A stretch of 64,000 nt of DNA from JANQIO01 sp965229625 (GCA_965229625.1 CBDDJJ010000001.1:434001-498000); one strand, 5' to 3'; shown: positions 22,073 through 31,308, numbered from the stretch's first letter. Program-made: numbers and translations. The notes: generated by a model not told the origin, from the sequence alone.

Positions 22073-25012
22073 CTACTGGGAAAGCGGCGGGCTGTCGTTA
22101 CCGGCTGCTGCCGGGCCGCGCGGATCGTTGATGGCGCGGGGTGGCTGCGGGCGCATCGGTACCACGGGCGGGGCGATATCGGCGCGGAAAAGTACCGGGT
22201 GAGCGGTATCGATAACGACCTCTGCCACCGGCTTCGGTGCAATGCGCGGATCGTTCCAGGCACGCTCGTCCGAGCTCTCGACAGCGGCCGTCGTGCTCGC
22301 CGACACAGGCGTTGAATCGACGACCTCGTCTACTTCGGGTGCTTCACTGCTTTCAGCAACCTCAGGTTCCCCTGGGGTCTCGGCCACTTCAAGTGTAGTG
22401 CTGACGTCGGCATCCTCCGAGGATTCCGCCGTGTAGGTGGTGTCCTCTGCCGGCATTTCGTCAACTTTAGCCTGGGCAGCTAGCGTCTCCTCGCCGACAG
22501 TGCCAACAACATCTTCCACAGGGGCAGTGTCGTCCACCTGGGGTGCTTCATCGGCGGTCGCAGCAGGGACTACGGGCTCAACGGCTGGCGTTTCCACGGC
22601 GGCAGCGGCGACTGCAGCCGGTGCTTCCTCGGCCACCTCGGTCGGTGAGGTGTCAGCAGACACCTGCTGTGATTCGGCAGAGGGACTCGCATCGGCTTCC
22701 TGCGGGCGCTTGCCACGGCGACGACGGCGAGGCTTGTCGGCTCCGCGTTGGTCCGAGGGACGCTTGCGAGGCTTCTCCTGGTTGTCGGCATCTTCTGCCA
22801 GCTCGGCGCTGTCTGCACTGGCCTCACGAGGCTGCTGAGCCGTTCCGTCTTCGTTCCGGCGGCGTCCACGACCACCGCGACGGCGACGTCCACGTGACTC
22901 CTCGCCGCCTTCGCGACGGGATTCCGCATCCTTGCGCTGCTCGCCATCCCGGCTGTTGCCGCGGCTGTCGTCGCTCTTGCGCGTGTCATCACGCCGAACG
23001 TCTTCACGCCGGGCGTCGTCACGCCGGGCGTCGTCACGCTTGCGACCCTGTTTCTCGCCGTCCTGCTGGCGATTGTCCTTGCGGGCATCCTTGCGCGGCG
23101 CATCATCACGCTGGCCCTCGCCACCGCGCCGACGACCACGGCCGCCACGACGACGATTGCGGTTGCGCTGACCGTCCTTGTTGTCGTCCTGGGCCTGCTT
23201 GCCGCGGGATTGCTGGCCGCCTTTCTTGCCAGCCTTGCCACGAGTCTCCTCCTCGGCGCTGTCGCCACCCAGGAAGCCGAACAGTCGTGCCAGCAAACCT
23301 GGCTTTTTCTCAGGTTCCTGCTGTTTGCGGGGCTTGCGTTCGCGACGCCGATTGTCGGGTGCCTGCTCCTTGCGCGGGGCAGCTACCTGCGGCTCAGGTT
23401 CCGGTGCCGGGGATGCCGGTGCAATGGACTGCACAGCGGCGCGCTCCTGTGGGACGTCCTGCGGCACGTCCGCCGGTACTTCTTCTTCCTCAGGCGTGAT
23501 GTCGATTTCGAAGGACAGGTCTTTCTTCTCGACCACCTGGTCATCGCGCAGGCGCTCGACTTCGAAGTGCGGCGTCTCCATGGCTGGGTTTGCCAGCACG
23601 ACGACGCGTACCTTGGTGAGTTGTTCGATCTCTACAACGGCATCGCGCTTTTCGTTGAGCAGGTAAGTGGCCACAGGTACGGGAACTACAGCGCGAACTT
23701 CCGCGGAGCGTTCCTTGATGGCTTCTTCTTCCAGCAGGCGCAGGATCGCGAGTGCCAGGGATTTGGTGTCGCGAATAGTGCCCTGGCCATTGCAACGGGG
23801 GCACACGATAGCGCTGGTTTCACCCAGGGATGGGCGCAGGCGCTGGCGTGACATTTCCAAAAGGCCAAAGCGGGAGATACGGCCCAGTTGAACCCGCGCG
23901 CGGTCAATCTTGAGGGCATCGCGCATGCGGTTTTCCACCGCGCGCTGGTTGCGTGATGCCATCATGTCGATGAAGTCGATGACAATCAGCCCACCGATAT
24001 CACGCAGGCGCAATTGCCTGGCGATTTCGTCCGCAGCCTCAAGGTTGGTTTGCAGCGCGGTCTCTTCGATATCACTGCCTTTGGTGGCGCGGGCCGAGTT
24101 GATGTCGATGGACACCATGGCTTCCGTCGGATCAATGACGATCGATCCGCCGGAGGGTAGGCGCACTTCCCGCTGGAAAGCGGTTTCGATCTGGGATTCG
24201 ATCTGGAAACGGTTGAACATCGGAATCGAGTCTTCATACAGGCGAAGCCGATTCTTGTACTGGGGCATGGTCTGGTTGACGAAGTTCAGGGCATGCTGGT
24301 GTGCTTCCCCGGAGTCGATGAGCACCTGGTCGATGTCATCGCGGAGGTAGTCACGGATCGCCCTGATAATGACGTTGTTTTCCTGCAGCAGCAGCGACGG
24401 CGCCTTTTCCTCTTCACCGGCCTTCTGTATGGCTTCCCAGATGCGAACCAGGTAATCCAGGTCCCACTGCAGCTCTTCCGAGCTGCGGCCGATACCGGCG
24501 GTGCGAATGATGACACCCATGCCATCCGGAATTTCCAGCCCGCTCATGGCCTCACGCAGTTCGCTGCGATCGTCGCCTTCAATGCGGCGGGAAATGCCTC
24601 CGGCGCGCGGGTTGTTGGGCATCAGCACCATGTAGCGGCCGGCGAGGCTGATGAAAGTGGTCAGGGCTGCGCCTTTGTTGCCGCGCTCTTCCTTGTCCAC
24701 CTGCACGATGACTTCCGTGCCTTCCTTGACGAGATCCTTGATGCGCGGGCGATTCTCGCCGTTGCCACCTTTCTTGCTGAAATACTCGCGGGAGATCTCC
24801 TTCATCGGCAGGAAGCCATGGCGTTCGGCACCAAAGTCGACAAACGCGGCTTCCAGGCTGGGCTCGACCCGGGTGATTCGACCTTTATAGACGTTGGATT
24901 TTTTCTGGACGCGAGTGCGATTTTCGATGTCCAGGTCGTAGAGCCGCTGGCCATCGACCAGGGCAACACGCAACTCTTCAGGTTGAGTTGCGTTGATAAG
25001 CATTTTTTTCAT
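22073..25012 (-). CDS. rne: Ribonuclease E
   Basis: 979 residues from the ATG at 25010-25012 (MKKMLINATQ, as in E. coli). The frame is open 100 codons further upstream, but that part has no RNase E similarity. Essential endonuclease for mRNA decay and rRNA/tRNA processing. S1 domain about 36-120; catalytic Asp303, Asn305 (SIDINSARATKG) and Asp346 (VIDFIDMM); Zn-link Cys404/Cys407 (CPRCNGQG). These numbers equal those of E. coli. The C-terminal half is unstructured, with Arg-rich RNA-binding blocks (RRRGGRGRRR, repeated RRDDAR) and then an acidic, Ala/Glu/Val-rich tail that probably scaffolds the degradosome. Confidence 0.96.
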   Translation of the reverse strand: MKKMLINATQPEELRVALVDGQRLYDLDIENRTRVQKKSNVYKGRITRVEPSLEAAFVDFGAERHGFLPMKEISREYFSKKGGNGENRPRIKDLVKEGTEVIVQVDKEERGNKGAALTTFISLAGRYMVLMPNNPRAGGISRRIEGDDRSELREAMSGLEIPDGMGVIIRTAGIGRSSEELQWDLDYLVRIWEAIQKAGEEEKAPSLLLQENNVIIRAIRDYLRDDIDQVLIDSGEAHQHALNFVNQTMPQYKNRLRLYEDSIPMFNRFQIESQIETAFQREVRLPSGGSIVIDPTEAMVSIDINSARATKGSDIEETALQTNLEAADEIARQLRLRDIGGLIVIDFIDMMASRNQRAVENRMRDALKIDRARVQLGRISRFGLLEMSRQRLRPSLGETSAIVCPRCNGQGTIRDTKSLALAILRLLEEEAIKERSAEVRAVVPVPVATYLLNEKRDAVVEIEQLTKVRVVVLANPAMETPHFEVERLRDDQVVEKKDLSFEIDITPEEEEVPADVPQDVPQERAAVQSIAPASPAPEPEPQVAAPRKEQAPDNRRRERKPRKQQEPEKKPGLLARLFGFLGGDSAEEETRGKAGKKGGQQSRGKQAQDDNKDGQRNRNRRRGGRGRRRGGEGQRDDAPRKDARKDNRQQDGEKQGRKRDDARRDDARREDVRRDDTRKSDDSRGNSRDGEQRKDAESRREGGEESRGRRRRGGRGRRRNEDGTAQQPREASADSAELAEDADNQEKPRKRPSDQRGADKPRRRRRGKRPQEADASPSAESQQVSADTSPTEVAEEAPAAVAAAAVETPAVEPVVPAATADEAPQVDDTAPVEDVVGTVGEETLAAQAKVDEMPAEDTTYTAESSEDADVSTTLEVAETPGEPEVAESSEAPEVDEVVDSTPVSASTTAAVESSDERAWNDPRIAPKPVAEVVIDTAHPVLFRADIAPPVVPMRPQPPRAINDPRGPAAAGNDSPPLSQ

Positions 25013-25755
25013 GTGTACCACACTTGGCTGTGGCACAGCGGGAAGGCGTATTGAGTTTATGCAGGCAGGCTGGGGCGGGGTGCAGTCGCGCGACATACGG
25101 ATGAAACCCGCGCGCAGGCGTTTCGACCCGAGGCCTGATTGTAAACGGTGTACCACCATAGTGGCCGCTACCGGCGAGTTGCGCCGGGCCGGTACCACGC
25201 TGTGACTGCAGGCCTGTCGCGCCGGGCGCGTAGCGCATGCTGTCAGCAGTGTCCGCGAGCTCTGCATTCCCGGTCCGGGCGCAGTGCGTAGGCATTGCGG
25301 TGGTGTTTGCACCGTGTGCAGCGGGCCAGAGTTTGCCGTCCCGGCTGCTGAATCTGCTCTATCTCAATGGCCGCCAGCTTCCGCTGTGCGGTTAAAGGTA
25401 TTTCCGTTACCGGGGCGCAGGGAGGTGTCTTGTGAACACGGCTGCAACCCACTGTTCTAACGTTTCATTTCACGTTTTACGCTAGCGCATACGACTGGAC
25501 GTCTAGCGATTGCCGGCGTGGTGCCAGTGCCTTCGCGTACTGAGACAACATTGAGTAGCTTCAGTACGTTCCAGTAAAGGTACAATCGCCAAGCTGTGTA
25601 ACACGTGGCTATGATGGCTATAGCCGCGGCGCCCACCGACAGCGCGCTGATCGCTGCGCGTCTGTTGTCCCGGTGGTGGCAACCCGAATCGGATTCCGCG
25701 AAACACGGCGCCGACTATAGCACCGAAATATAAGTGCTTCAATTTAAAAGGGTTT
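25013..25755. other. Long rne leader and rluC/rne divergent intergenic region
   Basis: 743 bases with no convincing gene. A minus-strand promoter at 25714-25742 would give rne an untranslated leader of about 695 bases. In E. coli the 361-base rne leader mediates autoregulation by RNase E, so a similar role is plausible. On the plus strand the region also serves as the rluC upstream region; AAAAGGG just before the rluC ATG may be its ribosome site. Confidence 0.55.
25714..25742 (-). promoter_or_regulatory. Probable promoter of rne
   Basis: Minus strand TTGAAG (25737-25742), a 17-base spacer and TATAGT (25714-25719). Start predicted near 25707. It nearly abuts the rluC start on the other strand. 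Additional promoters closer to rne are possible. Confidence 0.55.
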
Positions 25756-26682
25756 ATGAGCCAGGTTCGATTTATCGAAGTGACGGCGGACTACCAGGGC
25801 CAGCGTCTCGACAACTTCCTGCTGCGGGAACTGCGAGGCGTGCCCAAAACCCGCATTTACAAGGCGCTTCGCAAGGGTGAAATACGGGTCAACAAGGGCC
25901 GGGTGCGAGGTGATTACCGGGTTTCCGAGGGTGACACTGTTCGCATTCCCCCGCTGCGCACCGCCGAGAGACAGGAAACGCCAGCCGTTCCTCGGCGTTG
26001 GGCGGGGCTGCTGGATGACCACCTGATTTACGAGTCGGATGGCCTATGGGTGCTGAACAAGCCCTCTGGCCTGGCTGTCCATGGCGGCAGTGGCTTGTCG
26101 GTGGGCATGATCGAATGCCTGCGCAAGCTGGCACCCGGAGAAGGCTTCCTGGAACTGGTTCATCGCCTGGATCGCGATACCTCCGGCTGCATCATGGTTG
26201 CCCGCAAGGCCGCGACCCTGAAGTCGCTGCACCGACAGCTACGTGAGGACAGTATCGACAAGCGCTACCTGGCCCTGGTGGCAGGCCGTTGGTCAGCGAA
26301 CCGACACTTCGTCGAGGCGCCACTTAAGAAGAACACGTTGAAGTCCGGTGAGCGCGTGGTGCGGGTCGATCGCGAGGGAAAGCCGGCAAGGACGGAATTC
26401 CGCGTGGTGGAACGCTTTGCGGCGGCCACCCTGGTAGAGGCCAGGCCAATCACCGGGCGCACCCACCAGATTCGGGTGCACTGCCAGCAGGCTGGTCATC
26501 CCATCCTTGGCGATGACAAGTACGGAGAACGGGAGACGAATCGGCAGGCGGCAGAGCAGGGCCTGAAGAGGCTGTTCCTGCATGCGGCCTCCTTGCAGTT
26601 CCGGCTCGATGGTGAGCTTGTTTCGCTGACCGCCCCGCTCGGTGAAGAGCTCGAGCGGTATCTCGAAAAGCTTCGTAACTAA
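25756..26682 (+). CDS. rluC: 23S rRNA pseudouridine synthase RluC
   Basis: 308 residues. An N-terminal S4 RNA-binding domain (QRLDNFLLRELRGVPKTRIYKALRKG, about 17-42) precedes the RluA-family catalytic domain with HRLDRDTSGC carrying the catalytic Asp. Then come GRTHQIRVHCQQAGHPILGDDKYG and a C-terminal LFLHA segment. RluC converts U955, U2504 and U2580 of 23S rRNA to pseudouridine. Adjacency to rne and to yceF-yceD-rpmF matches the rluC locus of other gammaproteobacteria. Confidence 0.94.
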   Translation: MSQVRFIEVTADYQGQRLDNFLLRELRGVPKTRIYKALRKGEIRVNKGRVRGDYRVSEGDTVRIPPLRTAERQETPAVPRRWAGLLDDHLIYESDGLWVLNKPSGLAVHGGSGLSVGMIECLRKLAPGEGFLELVHRLDRDTSGCIMVARKAATLKSLHRQLREDSIDKRYLALVAGRWSANRHFVEAPLKKNTLKSGERVVRVDREGKPARTEFRVVERFAAATLVEARPITGRTHQIRVHCQQAGHPILGDDKYGERETNRQAAEQGLKRLFLHAASLQFRLDGELVSLTAPLGEELERYLEKLRN

Positions 26683-26701
26683 CTGATAAATAAAAATATA
26701 A

Positions 26702-27292
26702 CTAAAGGCCTTGCCTCGCGCCAAGCGGGTTGAAGCCCCGCTTTCGCAGCATGCTGCAGAGAGCAATCAGGGGTAGCCCTTCCAGCGCTGTCGGGTCACT
26801 GCCTTCCAGGCGCTCGAACAGGGCGATTCCCAGTGACTCCCACTTGAAGCTGCCTGCACAGTCGTAGGGCTCGTCCCGTAGCAGGTATTGCTCGATCTCG
26901 CTGTCATCCAGGGCCCTGAAGTGGACGCTGAACGGCACGACCTCACAGAGCGGGGCCTGCCCAGGCGCCATGACACAGAGCCCGGTGTGGAAAACGACCT
27001 GCCGGCCACTGCAGAGGGACAGCTGGTGGTGCGCGCGGTCTGCATTGCCTGGCTTGTCCAGCAGGTCGGCGTCGAGGCAGGGGACCTGGTCAGAGCCGAT
27101 GACCACGGCATCCGGATGTAGCGCCTGCACCGCGGCCGCCTTTTCCCGTGCCAACCTGGCTGCCAGTGTGGCGCCGTCTTCACCCGGCAGCGGTGTTTCA
27201 GCCAGGTCCGGGGCAACGCTGTCAAAGGGCAGTTGAAGACGTTGCAAGAGCCGCCGTCGGTAGGGTGAACTTGAGGCGAGAATCAGTGTCAT
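26702..27292 (-). CDS. yceF: Maf-type nucleotide pyrophosphatase YceF
   Basis: 196 residues from the ATG at 27290-27292; the frame is open 11 codons further upstream but MTLILASSSPYRR is the canonical Maf start. Motifs: SSSPYRRRLL near the N-terminus, VIGSDQV (Asp base) and KPGNADRAHHQLSLCSG. YceF-type Maf proteins hydrolyse 7-methyl-GTP; the Phe-Lys-Trp-Glu stretch supports YceF over YhdE. It diverges from yceD and converges with rluC. Confidence 0.9.
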   Translation of the reverse strand: MTLILASSSPYRRRLLQRLQLPFDSVAPDLAETPLPGEDGATLAARLAREKAAAVQALHPDAVVIGSDQVPCLDADLLDKPGNADRAHHQLSLCSGRQVVFHTGLCVMAPGQAPLCEVVPFSVHFRALDDSEIEQYLLRDEPYDCAGSFKWESLGIALFERLEGSDPTALEGLPLIALCSMLRKRGFNPLGARQGL

Positions 27293-27352
27293 CAGCGGAG
27301 TGGCTCCCCGGGAGCTGTCTGGCATAGAACTGTCTGTATTTTAAAGATTTTT

Positions 27353-27381
27353 TTGACAATACAGGAAACCGTCCCTATGAT
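27353..27381 (+). promoter_or_regulatory. Strong sigma-70 promoter of the yceD-rpmF-fab operon
   Basis: Consensus TTGACA (27353-27358), exactly 17 bases, then TATGAT (27376-27381), preceded by an A/T-rich upstream tract. Transcription should start near 27388, only about 3 bases before the yceD ATG at 27391. Confidence 0.82.
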
Positions 27382-27390
27382 TGCGCGCCT

Positions 27391-27927
27391 ATGTCGTCAG
27401 AGCCCCTCCCGACCACCCTGGATGTACGTAAAGCGGCGGCTCGCGGTACCGTAGTCAGCGGCTCGGTTGCCCTGTCTGCGCTGCAGAGATTGAAGGGCGC
27501 CCTGGCGTCGGAAGAAGGTGCTATTGATGTGACTTGCGCCTTCGGCAGGGACGAAGAGAACCGCTCCGTGGTGTCGGTATCGGTGAACGCCAGGCTGATG
27601 GTTGCCTGCCAACGCTGCCTGGAGCCGATGCCGTTATCGCTGGCCAGTGAGAATGAGCTGGCGATTGTGGGCGATGATGAAATGGCAAAACAGTTGCCCG
27701 CTTCTCTGGACCCCTGGGTGGTCGAGGGCGAGCAGGGCGATCTGTGGGGCCTGGTGGAAGACGAGCTGATCCTGGAGATCCCCGTCGTCGCCTACCACGA
27801 CAAAGACGATTGTAATGAGTTACTGGACGCGTATCGCCATCCGCCAGAACCACCGGAAACCGATGGCGATAACCCGTTCAAGGTGCTGGAGCAACTGAAG
27901 TCCGGCAGCAATCAGCAGGAGAATTGA
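27391..27927 (+). CDS. yceD: YceD (DUF177), large ribosomal RNA accumulation protein
   Basis: 178 residues. LPTTLDVRKAAARG at the start and the MVACQRCLEPM zinc-like cysteine pair match YceD. The family supports 23S rRNA accumulation; its place directly before rpmF is near universal. No Shine-Dalgarno sequence precedes the ATG, and the promoter predicts an almost leaderless mRNA. No other start would keep the conserved N-terminus. Confidence 0.92.
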   Translation: MSSEPLPTTLDVRKAAARGTVVSGSVALSALQRLKGALASEEGAIDVTCAFGRDEENRSVVSVSVNARLMVACQRCLEPMPLSLASENELAIVGDDEMAKQLPASLDPWVVEGEQGDLWGLVEDELILEIPVVAYHDKDDCNELLDAYRHPPEPPETDGDNPFKVLEQLKSGSNQQEN

Positions 27928-27928
27928 C

Positions 27929-28111
27929 ATGGCTGTACAGCAGAACAAGAAGACGCGCTCCCGCCGCGGTATGCGTCGCTCACACGACGGGCTTTCCCGT
28001 GCCACTCTGTCTGTGGATCCGACGACCGGTGAAACTCATCGCCGTCACCACGTGAGCGCGGACGGTTTTTACCGTGGCCGCAAGGTGGTAGAGCGCAGCG
28101 ACGACGATTAA
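27929..28111 (+). CDS. rpmF: 50S ribosomal protein L32
   Basis: 60 residues, highly basic: MAVQQNKKTRSRRGMRRSHDGL, then HRRHHVSADGFYRGRKV. These are the typical L32 ends. It lacks the zinc cysteines found in some L32 proteins. The ATG is one base after the yceD stop, with AGGAG just upstream. Confidence 0.97.
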   Translation: MAVQQNKKTRSRRGMRRSHDGLSRATLSVDPTTGETHRRHHVSADGFYRGRKVVERSDDD

Positions 28112-28126
28112 GCGGATTCGCAGTCC

Positions 28127-29224
28127 TTGGACTCAAGGGTCCACCTGGCTGTAGATATCATGAGCGGGGACTTCGGTCCCCGCGTTACCTTACCGGCGGC
28201 GCTCGCTGCCTTGTCTGCCCACCCCAGCCTGCACCTGCACCTGGTGGGCAACGCCCCCGAAATCGAAGCGCAACTTGAGCAGCAGGACGCTGACGCACGC
28301 CGGCGCCTGTCGATTACCCATGCGCCCGGCGTCCTGGCAATGGACGCCTCCCCCCGTGAAGCCCTGCGCGGCGACCAGGATTCCAGCCTGCACAGCTGTT
28401 TCCGGCTGCTGGCTGATCAACGCGTGGCCGGCGTAGTGAGTGCGGGCAGTACCAGCGCGCTGATGGCCCTGGGGCGGCAGCGGGTCAGTATGCTGCCCGG
28501 TTTCGGGCGACCGGCCCTGTGTTCCTCCGTTCCCTCGGAGAGCGGCATCAGCTACATGCTGGACCTGGGTGCCAACGTTGAAGCGGACTCCCAGTGCCTG
28601 CTCGAATTCGGCCTGTTGGGCTCGGCACTGGCGCGCGCCCTCGATGGCCTGGAAGCGCCGCGGGTAGCGCTGCTGAGCAACGGGGTTGAAGTGTCCAAGG
28701 GCAGTACGGCCATGCGCGAAGCCGCTCGCCGTTTGGAAGCGGACCAGACGATCAATTATGTCGGCTATATAGAAGGCAGCGCTCTTTATCGCGGCAACGC
28801 CGATGTCATCGTCTGTGATGGCCTGCTCGGGAATGTTGCGCTAAAGACGGCGGAGGGCACTGCCCACTATGCTGCGAGCCAGCTGGCACGGAGTTTTTCC
28901 CGCCATTGGTGGCTACGCCTGCTGGCACGGGCAGCCTCGCCGGCGCTGCGTGAGATTGAATCGACGCTGAGCGCGGATCTCTATGGTGGCGCGTTCCTGC
29001 TGGGTTTAAATGGTGTCGTGGTAAAAAGCCACGGCGCATCCAGCAGCACCGCGTTCCAGGCCGCGGTTGAGCAAGCGGCGCGTTGTATTGAGCAGAAGAT
29101 GGTGCCAGGCCTCGCGCTCCACCTCGATCAAGACCCGGCCCCCGGCCCGGGCAAGCACCTGGACAAGCACTTGGACAAGCACCCGGAAGAAAATCTCGAT
29201 AATCAGGAGACACCATCACAATGA
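28127..29224 (+). CDS. plsX: Phosphate acyltransferase PlsX
   Basis: 365 residues. TTG start at 28127 is chosen because LAVDIMSGDFGPRVTLPAAL is the conserved PlsX N-terminus and no ATG precedes it; the ribosome site is weak. PlsX makes acyl-phosphate from acyl-ACP for phospholipid synthesis. Later motifs include VSAGSTSALMALG, DLGANVEAD and CDGLLGNVALKTAEG. The last 20 residues hold a repeated K-H-L-D unit from three 12-bp DNA repeats at 29153-29188, absent from typical PlsX. The stop overlaps fabD by 4 bases. Confidence 0.93.
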   Translation: MDSRVHLAVDIMSGDFGPRVTLPAALAALSAHPSLHLHLVGNAPEIEAQLEQQDADARRRLSITHAPGVLAMDASPREALRGDQDSSLHSCFRLLADQRVAGVVSAGSTSALMALGRQRVSMLPGFGRPALCSSVPSESGISYMLDLGANVEADSQCLLEFGLLGSALARALDGLEAPRVALLSNGVEVSKGSTAMREAARRLEADQTINYVGYIEGSALYRGNADVIVCDGLLGNVALKTAEGTAHYAASQLARSFSRHWWLRLLARAASPALREIESTLSADLYGGAFLLGLNGVVVKSHGASSSTAFQAAVEQAARCIEQKMVPGLALHLDQDPAPGPGKHLDKHLDKHPEENLDNQETPSQ

Positions 29225-30183
29225 CACGGCAACAACTGGCATTTGTTTTCCCCGGCCAGGGATCACAGAAGATCGGCATGCTCGCAGCCGCGGCGGCGGC
29301 GCACCCATCGGTCGGCCAGACTTTTGATGAAGCATCCGACGCCCTCGGCTATGACCTCTGGGACCTGGTGCAGAATGGCGAACAGGAAGCGCTCAATCTC
29401 ACCGAGACCACCCAGCCTGCGCTGTTGACCGCCAGCATCGCCCTGTGGCGGGCATGGCGTGCGGCCGGCGGCGCGGTACCTGCGGCGATGGCCGGTCATA
29501 GCCTGGGCGAGTTCTCCGCGCTGGTCGCGGCCGGTGCCCTGGCATTTTCAGACGCCGTGCGGCTGGTGCGTGAACGCGGCGCCGCCATGCAGTCGGCGGT
29601 TCCAGTGGGAGAGGGGGCAATGGCTGCAATTATCGGCCTGGATGATGCAACCATCGACAGCACCTGCCAACAGGTCGCACAGTCGACGGGGCAGGTGGTC
29701 GCCGCCGTCAACTACAACTCCCCGGGCCAGGTAGTGATTGCAGGACATACTGCAGCCGTGCAAGCGGCCAACGAAGCGCTCAAGGAAGCCGGCGCCAAGC
29801 GTGCCATGCCGCTCCCGGTGAGCGCGCCTTTCCATACCGCATTGATGCGCCCGGTGGGTGAGCGGCTCGAACAGGTACTCGCCGAGATGACCGTTTCAGC
29901 GCCCGATATTCCCGTGGTACACAACGTCCACGCAGATGTTGAAACTGCGCCGGAGCGGATTCGCGAGCTGCTCATCAAACAGGTCTACAGCCCGGTGCAG
30001 TGGACCGCCTGCGTGCAGGCGATGCAGTCAAGGGGGATATCAACGCTGTTGGAGTGTGGACCCGGCAAGGTGTTGAGCGGGCTCAACCGGCGTATCGACA
30101 AAACCCTGGCCAGCTACACTATCGAGGAGCCAGCGGATTTTGACGCCAGCCTGTCCACCATCAACGAGGAGACTGCCGCATGA
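29221..30183 (+). CDS. fabD: Malonyl-CoA:ACP transacylase FabD
   Basis: 320 residues (usual about 310). FPGQGSQKIGM near the N-terminus, active-site Ser94 in AGHSLGEFSAL, and VSAPFHTALM with the catalytic His. Transfers malonyl from CoA to ACP, feeding fatty-acid elongation. ATGA overlaps link it to plsX upstream and fabG downstream. Confidence 0.96.
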   Translation: MTRQQLAFVFPGQGSQKIGMLAAAAAAHPSVGQTFDEASDALGYDLWDLVQNGEQEALNLTETTQPALLTASIALWRAWRAAGGAVPAAMAGHSLGEFSALVAAGALAFSDAVRLVRERGAAMQSAVPVGEGAMAAIIGLDDATIDSTCQQVAQSTGQVVAAVNYNSPGQVVIAGHTAAVQAANEALKEAGAKRAMPLPVSAPFHTALMRPVGERLEQVLAEMTVSAPDIPVVHNVHADVETAPERIRELLIKQVYSPVQWTACVQAMQSRGISTLLECGPGKVLSGLNRRIDKTLASYTIEEPADFDASLSTINEETAA

Positions 30184-30914
30184 GCAAGGCTGTAGCACTG
30201 GTAACTGGCGCGAGCCGCGGAATTGGGCGCGCGATCGCCGAACGCCTGGCTGAGGATGGCTTTACCGTGGTTGGTACGGCAACCAGCGAGGGTGGCGCCC
30301 AGGGTATTAGCGACTACCTGGCCGCCGCCGGCAACCCCGGTGCGGGGCGAGTGCTGAGGGTGGACGATAATGCCAGTGTCAGTGAAACCCTGGCGGCCAT
30401 CACCGAGGAGTTTGGTGCCCCCACCATTCTGGTAAACAACGCCGGCATCACGCGTGACAACATCCTTATGCGCATGAAGGAGGATGAGTGGAGCGCGGTG
30501 ATCGACACCAACCTCAATGCCCTGTACCGCGTCTGCAAGGCCTGCGCCCGCGGTATGACCAAGGCGCGCTGGGGGCGCATTATCAATATCACCTCCGTGG
30601 TTGGTTCCATGGGCAACATCGGCCAGAGCAACTACGCCGCCACCAAGGCAGGCGCCGAGGGGTTCAGCCGCGCACTGGCCAGGGAACTGGGCTCACGGCA
30701 CATTACCGTCAACTGTGTCGCGCCGGGTTTTATCGACACGGATATGACCCGCGAGCTACCCGAAGCGCAGCGTGAGCTGCTGTTGCAGCAGATCCCCCTT
30801 GGGCGACTCGGCGAACCCGGCGAGATTGCCGCAGTGGTGGCTTTCCTGGCCAGTGATGAAGGTGCCTACGTCACGGGTGAGACCATCCATATCAATGGCG
30901 GGATGTACATGTAG
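30180..30914 (+). CDS. fabG: 3-oxoacyl-ACP reductase FabG
   Basis: 244 residues. TGASRGIGRAIA cofactor motif, NNAGITRDNILMRMK, and catalytic Ser139, Tyr152 and Lys156 (NYAATKAG). NADPH-dependent reduction of 3-oxoacyl-ACP. Overlaps fabD by ATGA. Ends GETIHINGGMYM, the usual FabG end. Confidence 0.96.
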   Translation: MSKAVALVTGASRGIGRAIAERLAEDGFTVVGTATSEGGAQGISDYLAAAGNPGAGRVLRVDDNASVSETLAAITEEFGAPTILVNNAGITRDNILMRMKEDEWSAVIDTNLNALYRVCKACARGMTKARWGRIINITSVVGSMGNIGQSNYAATKAGAEGFSRALARELGSRHITVNCVAPGFIDTDMTRELPEAQRELLLQQIPLGRLGEPGEIAAVVAFLASDEGAYVTGETIHINGGMYM

Positions 30915-30940
30915 GCGGCAGCTTTCCAGGCTGCGGTCCA

Positions 30941-30958
30941 GGCTGTTCCGCAACAGCC
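30941..30958 (+). promoter_or_regulatory. Hairpin between fabG and acpP
   Basis: GGCTGTT-CCGC-AACAGCC, a 7-bp stem 27 bases after the fabG stop with no T-run. It could attenuate or process the transcript ahead of the separate acpP promoter. Confidence 0.4.
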
Positions 30959-30964
30959 ACAGCA

Positions 30965-30993
30965 TGTACATGGAAGGACAACACGAGTAAAAT
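30965..30993 (+). promoter_or_regulatory. Probable acpP promoter
   Basis: TGTACA (30965-30970), 17 bases, TAAAAT (30988-30993). Start near 31000, about 49 bases before the acpP ATG. An own promoter would fit the high demand for ACP relative to its neighbours. Confidence 0.6.
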
Positions 30994-31048
30994 GCGGCCC
31001 GTTCGAGTACCGGACGGTATTTTTTCTTCACAGGAGTAGACTGAAACC

Positions 31049-31285
31049 ATGAGCAGCATTGAAGAGCGCGTTAAAAAGATTGTTGCAGAACAACTTGGCG
31101 TTAAAGAAGACGAGGTAGAAGCAGGTGCCTCTTTTGTCGAGGACCTGGGCGCGGACTCCCTCGATACGGTCGAGCTGGTTATGGCCTTGGAAGAAGAGTT
31201 TGAAACGGAAATTCCCGACGAGGAAGCGGAGAAGATCACCACTGTGCAACTGGCGATCGACTACATCAACGAGAACCTGACCTGA
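31049..31285 (+). CDS. acpP: Acyl carrier protein
   Basis: 78 residues, strongly acidic. Ser37 in LGADSLDTVEL is the 4'-phosphopantetheine attachment site. It carries acyl chains during fatty-acid and phospholipid synthesis. AGGAG ribosome site about 13 bases upstream of the ATG. Confidence 0.98.
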   Translation: MSSIEERVKKIVAEQLGVKEDEVEAGASFVEDLGADSLDTVELVMALEEEFETEIPDEEAEKITTVQLAIDYINENLT

Positions 31286-31308
31286 TCCACCCTTTCAGCG
31301 CTCCCTCG

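Noticed and set aside
22543..23499. Plus-strand Arg/Pro/Cys-rich frames opposite the rne tail
   Set aside because: They mirror the low-complexity Arg/Glu repeats of RNase E and are not independent genes.
22073..25312. rne start at 25312
   Set aside because: The extra 100 codons are not RNase E-like; MKKMLINATQ at 25012 matches the family start.
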